Of a stretch of DNA of 64,000 nt, positions 63,977-64,000 are shown in pieces; position 1 is the first letter of the stretch; each line of letters begins with the position of its first letter. Source of the stretch: Lysobacter sp. K5869. Its GTDB lineage: Bacteria > Pseudomonadota > Gammaproteobacteria > Xanthomonadales > Xanthomonadaceae. The notes beneath the pieces were generated by a model. The model had not been told where the DNA came from. It ran no database searches and saw nothing but the letters and a program-made list of their open reading frames with translations. A program made the translations under genes and the position numbers. The DNA lies in assembly GCF_018847975.1 (NCBI RefSeq), contig NZ_CP072597.1:5805001-5869000 (forward strand), in the 5' to 3' direction.

Positions 63977-64000
63977 GCCGGTAAGGATAAAGGCGGGAAC

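Overview
The window is a GC-rich chromosomal segment that looks like a member of the Xanthomonadaceae, most likely Lysobacter or a close relative. This is inferred from the protein sequences (Pgk, PilMNOPQ, the YciA-type thioesterase, DUF2339/DUF3999), the very high GC at third codon positions, and the abundant short intergenic palindromes typical of that family. Coding density is high and most genes are housekeeping. No tRNA, rRNA, CRISPR array, prophage or complete insertion sequence was seen.

Layout. 1-7.6 kb (minus strand): a HAD phosphatase cut by the window edge, pgk, a small lower-GC pair (a miniature secreted RHS protein with a zincin-like C-terminus, overlapped by a lipoprotein gene), then the coupled DUF3999/DUF2339 envelope genes. 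7.7-13.7 kb (plus): a cobalamin riboswitch in front of nrdA-nrdB (class I ribonucleotide reductase), a hotdog thioesterase and an aldo/keto reductase, with REP-type palindromes between them. 14-17.6 kb (minus): a TonB-dependent siderophore receptor and a ClpP-like lipoprotein. 18-20.7 kb: a second cobalamin riboswitch and metE. 21-24.7 kb: a membrane diguanylate cyclase, gapA and an OmpW-family porin. 24.9-29.8 kb (plus): an S1/P1 nuclease, a metallo-beta-lactamase-fold hydrolase, a small molybdopterin-domain protein and modABC. 30-35 kb: an acetyl-CoA hydrolase/transferase, a REP-associated transposase that has lost its catalytic residues, and tkt. 35-37.8 kb: a fold-back element, a dicarboxylate/amino-acid symporter and a tandem repeat array. 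37.9-44.8 kb (minus): a MoxR-DUF58-DUF4381-BatA-BatB/C-BatD aerotolerance-type operon. 45-50.4 kb (minus): pilMNOPQ. 51-53.5 kb: mrcA (PBP1A). 53.8-56.7 kb: three genes of unknown function. 56.8-64 kb: gltA, rpmE2, a nucleoside hydrolase, a DUF4166 protein, a type II thioesterase and recG.

How it fits together. The two riboswitches sit in front of the two classic cobalamin-independent isozymes (MetE and class I RNR). When B12 is present both would be repressed, and B12-dependent counterparts, which must lie outside the window, would take over. The molybdenum block pairs molybdate uptake with a small molybdopterin-fold protein. The Bat and Pil operons are tightly packed with stop/start overlaps.

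The most unusual signals are: (1) the secreted RHS/zincin and lipoprotein pair, a candidate toxin-immunity module; (2) a long palindrome lodged inside the metE riboswitch that recurs as a free intergenic palindrome near 29.85 kb, with another long stem at the equivalent place in the nrdA riboswitch; (3) a ladder of four six-codon mini-ORFs, 17 bp apart and each overlapping the next by ATGA, leading into modB; (4) a roughly 510-bp fold-back element and a roughly 122-bp tandem array on either side of the symporter gene; (5) a RAYT-family protein lacking both catalytic motifs.
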